A DNA stretch of 64,000 bases from Bordetella genomosp. 7 (lineage in GTDB: Bacteria; Pseudomonadota; Gammaproteobacteria; Burkholderiales; Burkholderiaceae_B). The number at the start of each line of letters is the position of its first letter. Position 1 is the first letter of the stretch. The stretch spans positions 434,001 through 498,000 of the forward strand of contig NZ_NEVK01000008.1 of NCBI RefSeq assembly GCF_002261265.1, read 5' to 3'. The notes under the pieces were generated by a model that was not told the origin of the DNA, ran no database searches, and saw only the letters and a list, made by a program, of their open reading frames with translations. Below, one piece after another: positions 63,164 through 64,000 of the stretch. A program made the position numbers and the translations under genes.

Positions 63164-64000
63164 CACCCCACAGTTCCTCGCGGCCTATCCTGGCCGGCGA
63201 TCCGCATTTTCATTACCAGAACGGCGTACTGCATGCCGAAGGCGTGGCGCTGGACACGCTGGCCGCGCAACTGGGCACGCCTCTTTATGTGTATTCGCGC
63301 GCCGCGCTGCGCCAGGCCTGGCAATCCTACAGCGACGCCATCGGCAGCCGTCCGGTGCTGGTCTGTTATGGCATGAAGGCCAATTCCAACCTGGCTGTGC
63401 TGAAAGAGTTCGCCCGGCTGGGGGCGGGCTTCGATATCGTCTCGGGCGGCGAACTCAAGCGCGTGCTGGCCGCCGGCGGCGATCCGTCCAAGGTCGTGTT
63501 CTCCGGGGTGGGCAAGCAGCCCTGGGAAATTCGCGATGCGCTGCTGGCCGGCGTGAAGTGCTTCAACGCCGAATCGCAGGCTGAACTGCACTGCCTGTCC
63601 GACGTAGCGCTGTCCATGGGCCGGCGCGCGCGGGTGTCCCTGCGCGTCAACCCCGACGTCGACGCCCACACCCATCCCTACATTTCCACCGGCCTGAAGG
63701 AAAACAAGTTCGGCATCGCGATCGAATCGGCGCTGGACGCCTATCGCCTGGCGGCTTCGTTGCCAGGGCTGGAAGTCGTAGGGGTCGACTGCCACATCGG
63801 CTCGCAGCTCACGGATATCAGCCCTTATTTCGACGCACTGGAAAAACTGCTCGACCTGATCGAACAGCTCGATGCCGCGGGCATCTCCATCCAGCACCTG
63901 GACCTGGGCGGCGGCCTGGGCATCCGCTATACCGACGAAATCCCGCCGTCGCCCAAGGCCCTGCTCGACCGCGTGTTCGATCGGCTGCAGGCGCGCGGCA
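63160..64000 (+). CDS. lysA: Diaminopimelate decarboxylase (5' part)
   Basis: The first 280 residues are in the window; the C-terminus lies beyond 64000. The PLP lysine is in VCYGMKANSNLAVLKEFARLGAGFDIVSGGEL (about residue 70), with VDCHIGSQLTDI and LDLGGGLGIRY as later phosphate-binding segments. It decarboxylates meso-diaminopimelate to lysine. ATG 63160 overlaps the lptM stop. No lysine riboswitch is visible upstream. Confidence 0.95.
   Translation, partial: MTPHSSSRPILAGDPHFHYQNGVLHAEGVALDTLAAQLGTPLYVYSRAALRQAWQSYSDAIGSRPVLVCYGMKANSNLAVLKEFARLGAGFDIVSGGELKRVLAAGGDPSKVVFSGVGKQPWEIRDALLAGVKCFNAESQAELHCLSDVALSMGRRARVSLRVNPDVDAHTHPYISTGLKENKFGIAIESALDAYRLAASLPGLEVVGVDCHIGSQLTDISPYFDALEKLLDLIEQLDAAGISIQHLDLGGGLGIRYTDEIPPSPKALLDRVFDRLQARG

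Overview
The window is about 66% GC and almost fully coding. Gene content and order point to a betaproteobacterium of the family Alcaligenaceae, most likely Bordetella or a close relative such as Achromobacter. The clues are DUF4148 secreted proteins, a Bug-type solute receptor, several IclR/FadR-controlled CoA catabolism genes, the chains fmdB-DUF502-aspS, ssb-MFS-uvrA and aroK-aroB-dgt, and the short GGTGTCTGAC palindromes scattered between genes. The assignment is from recognition only; no database was searched. I found no rRNA or tRNA gene, insertion sequence, prophage, CRISPR array or obvious pseudogene.

Layout. 1-3121 is the end of a surface-polysaccharide locus: a nucleotide-sugar enzyme cut by the window edge, a sugar-nucleotide epimerase and an O-antigen ligase-like protein. 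3335-6281 holds a CoxG-like protein and two transporters. 6473-8462 is a probable polymorphic-toxin module: a membrane-helix protein with a C-terminal PD-(D/E)XK-like nuclease, an acidic likely immunity protein and a third small gene. 8481-13456 is housekeeping: clsB with a YbhP-like partner, aspS, DUF502 and fmdB. 13730-14100 is an 80-bp tandem repeat array. 14137-19584 carries an antiporter, a GMC oxidoreductase, an apparently exported methyltransferase and an amino-acid permease.

19611-24155 is the most unusual region: a tight four-gene operon with a membrane fatty-acid hydroxylase, a membrane desaturase, a StlD/DarB-like ketosynthase III fused to a heme-oxygenase-like (possible diiron oxidase) domain, and an unrecognised protein. 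Together they look like a pathway making a modified fatty-acyl or polyketide-like lipid. 24244-30673 is mostly metabolism: DapA-like, free methionine sulfoxide reductase, aminotransferase, UbiA, small secreted proteins and a saccharopine-dehydrogenase-like enzyme.

30696-35659 is glyoxylate metabolism (glcC regulator, glcB, a GhrA-like reductase) plus an orphan amino-acid receptor. 36288-39183 is nadA-nadB behind a promoter with two palindromic operators and a second repeat array. 39357-42792 holds a thioesterase, a nitroreductase, a histone-deacetylase-like amidohydrolase and AzlD/AzlC. 42814-49805 is a catabolic operon (lactonase, citryl-CoA lyase-like, two CoA transferases, Bug receptor, enoyl-CoA hydratase) divergent from an IclR regulator, with a clear promoter and operator between them. 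49817-64000 is largely conserved core: DMT exporter, ssb, MFS, uvrA, GST, dgt, aroB, aroK, mrcA, cyaY, lptM and the start of lysA.
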